This document shows positions 63,926 to 64,000 of a stretch of DNA of 64,000 bases, piece by piece. Every line of letters begins with the position of its first letter. Within the stretch, counting starts at the first letter, position 1. Made by a program: the position numbers and the translations under genes. The notes under the pieces were generated by a model. It was given only the letters and a program-made list of their open reading frames with translations, ran no database searches and was not told the DNA's origin. The DNA comes from Acidobacteriaceae bacterium (GTDB taxonomy: Bacteria; Acidobacteriota; Terriglobia; Terriglobales; Acidobacteriaceae), in contig JASHOQ010000012.1 of assembly GCA_030041045.1 (NCBI GenBank), positions 52,215 to 116,214 of the forward strand. The letters are read 5' to 3'.

Positions 63926-64000
63926 GGCGCTATCGTCTAGGGGTTAGGACGTGAGATTCTCAATCTTAAAACCCGGGTTCGATTCCCGGTAGCGCTACCA
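63926..64000 (+). tRNA. tRNA-Glu (anticodon CTC)
   Basis: D-arm GTCTAGGGGTTAGGAC, anticodon stem TGAGA/TCTTA around TTCTCAA (anticodon CTC), T-arm CCGGGTTCGATTCCCGG, acceptor GGCGCTA with TAGCGCT (a terminal G-U pair) and encoded CCA. It ends exactly at the window edge. Confidence 0.93.

Overview
The window looks like a chromosomal segment from a high-GC Gram-negative bacterium, most likely an Acidobacteriota (Terriglobia-type) genome. This is inferred from remembered family distributions: a tandem DUF507 pair, a giant IPT/TIG-repeat lipoprotein, a YXWGXW-repeat exported protein, a secreted TPR-CHAT protein and many short palindromic repeats with their own RAYT transposase. No 16S or ribosomal protein gene is present to confirm it.

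Layout. 0-3.1 kb: the end of a TPR protein, then a two-gene glycosyltransferase/membrane operon. 3.1-6.5 kb: a gene graveyard with an antisense TPR fragment, a frameshifted VirB4 fragment joined to the 3' half of an HtrA protease gene, and a GAF-PAS-PAS-sigma54 activator cut inside its AAA+ domain and joined to the tail of a SnoaL-like gene. 6.5-14.2 kb: a redox/detoxification block (LysR regulator with divergent F420-type reductase, DHA2 efflux pump, SnoaL-like protein, SDR, quinone oxidoreductase, NmrA-like protein, DoxX, MarR regulator). 14.6-23.25 kb: an 8.6-kb integrative island in tRNA-Gly(CCC), bounded by 45-bp direct repeats. It carries integrase, Xis-like protein, primase-helicase, several small phage-type genes, a secreted ClpP-like protease and an FRG-domain protein.

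23.3-33 kb: cupin protein, type-5 uracil-DNA glycosylase, DJ-1/PfpI protein, a secreted TPR plus double-retropepsin protein, guanine deaminase-like protein, a REP/RAYT locus with ten copies of a 27-nt palindrome, LolD and ClpC. 33-46.4 kb: IPT-repeat lipoprotein, SecA, a lower-GC orphan, CpaE/TadZ, a CYTH protein, Sua5/TsaC and an Hfq-like protein. 46.6-52.8 kb: holB and tmk, separated by about 4.3 kb that holds an IS1595-type transposase, orphan genes, an XRE/membrane pair and a TlpA-like protein bracketed by inverted MITE-like copies. 53-64 kb: exported proteins, RecJ, ferredoxin, zinc-ribbon protein, two DUF507 proteins, the TPR-CHAT protein and tRNA-Glu(CTC).

Core functions (secA, clpC, holB, tmk, recJ, sua5, lolD) alternate with accessory DNA. 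The best candidates for something new are the tRNA-Gly island, which looks like a satellite element with FRG and secreted-ClpP cargo, and the REP/RAYT locus. The chimeric pseudogene junctions and the family of nested hairpin repeats are also worth checking.
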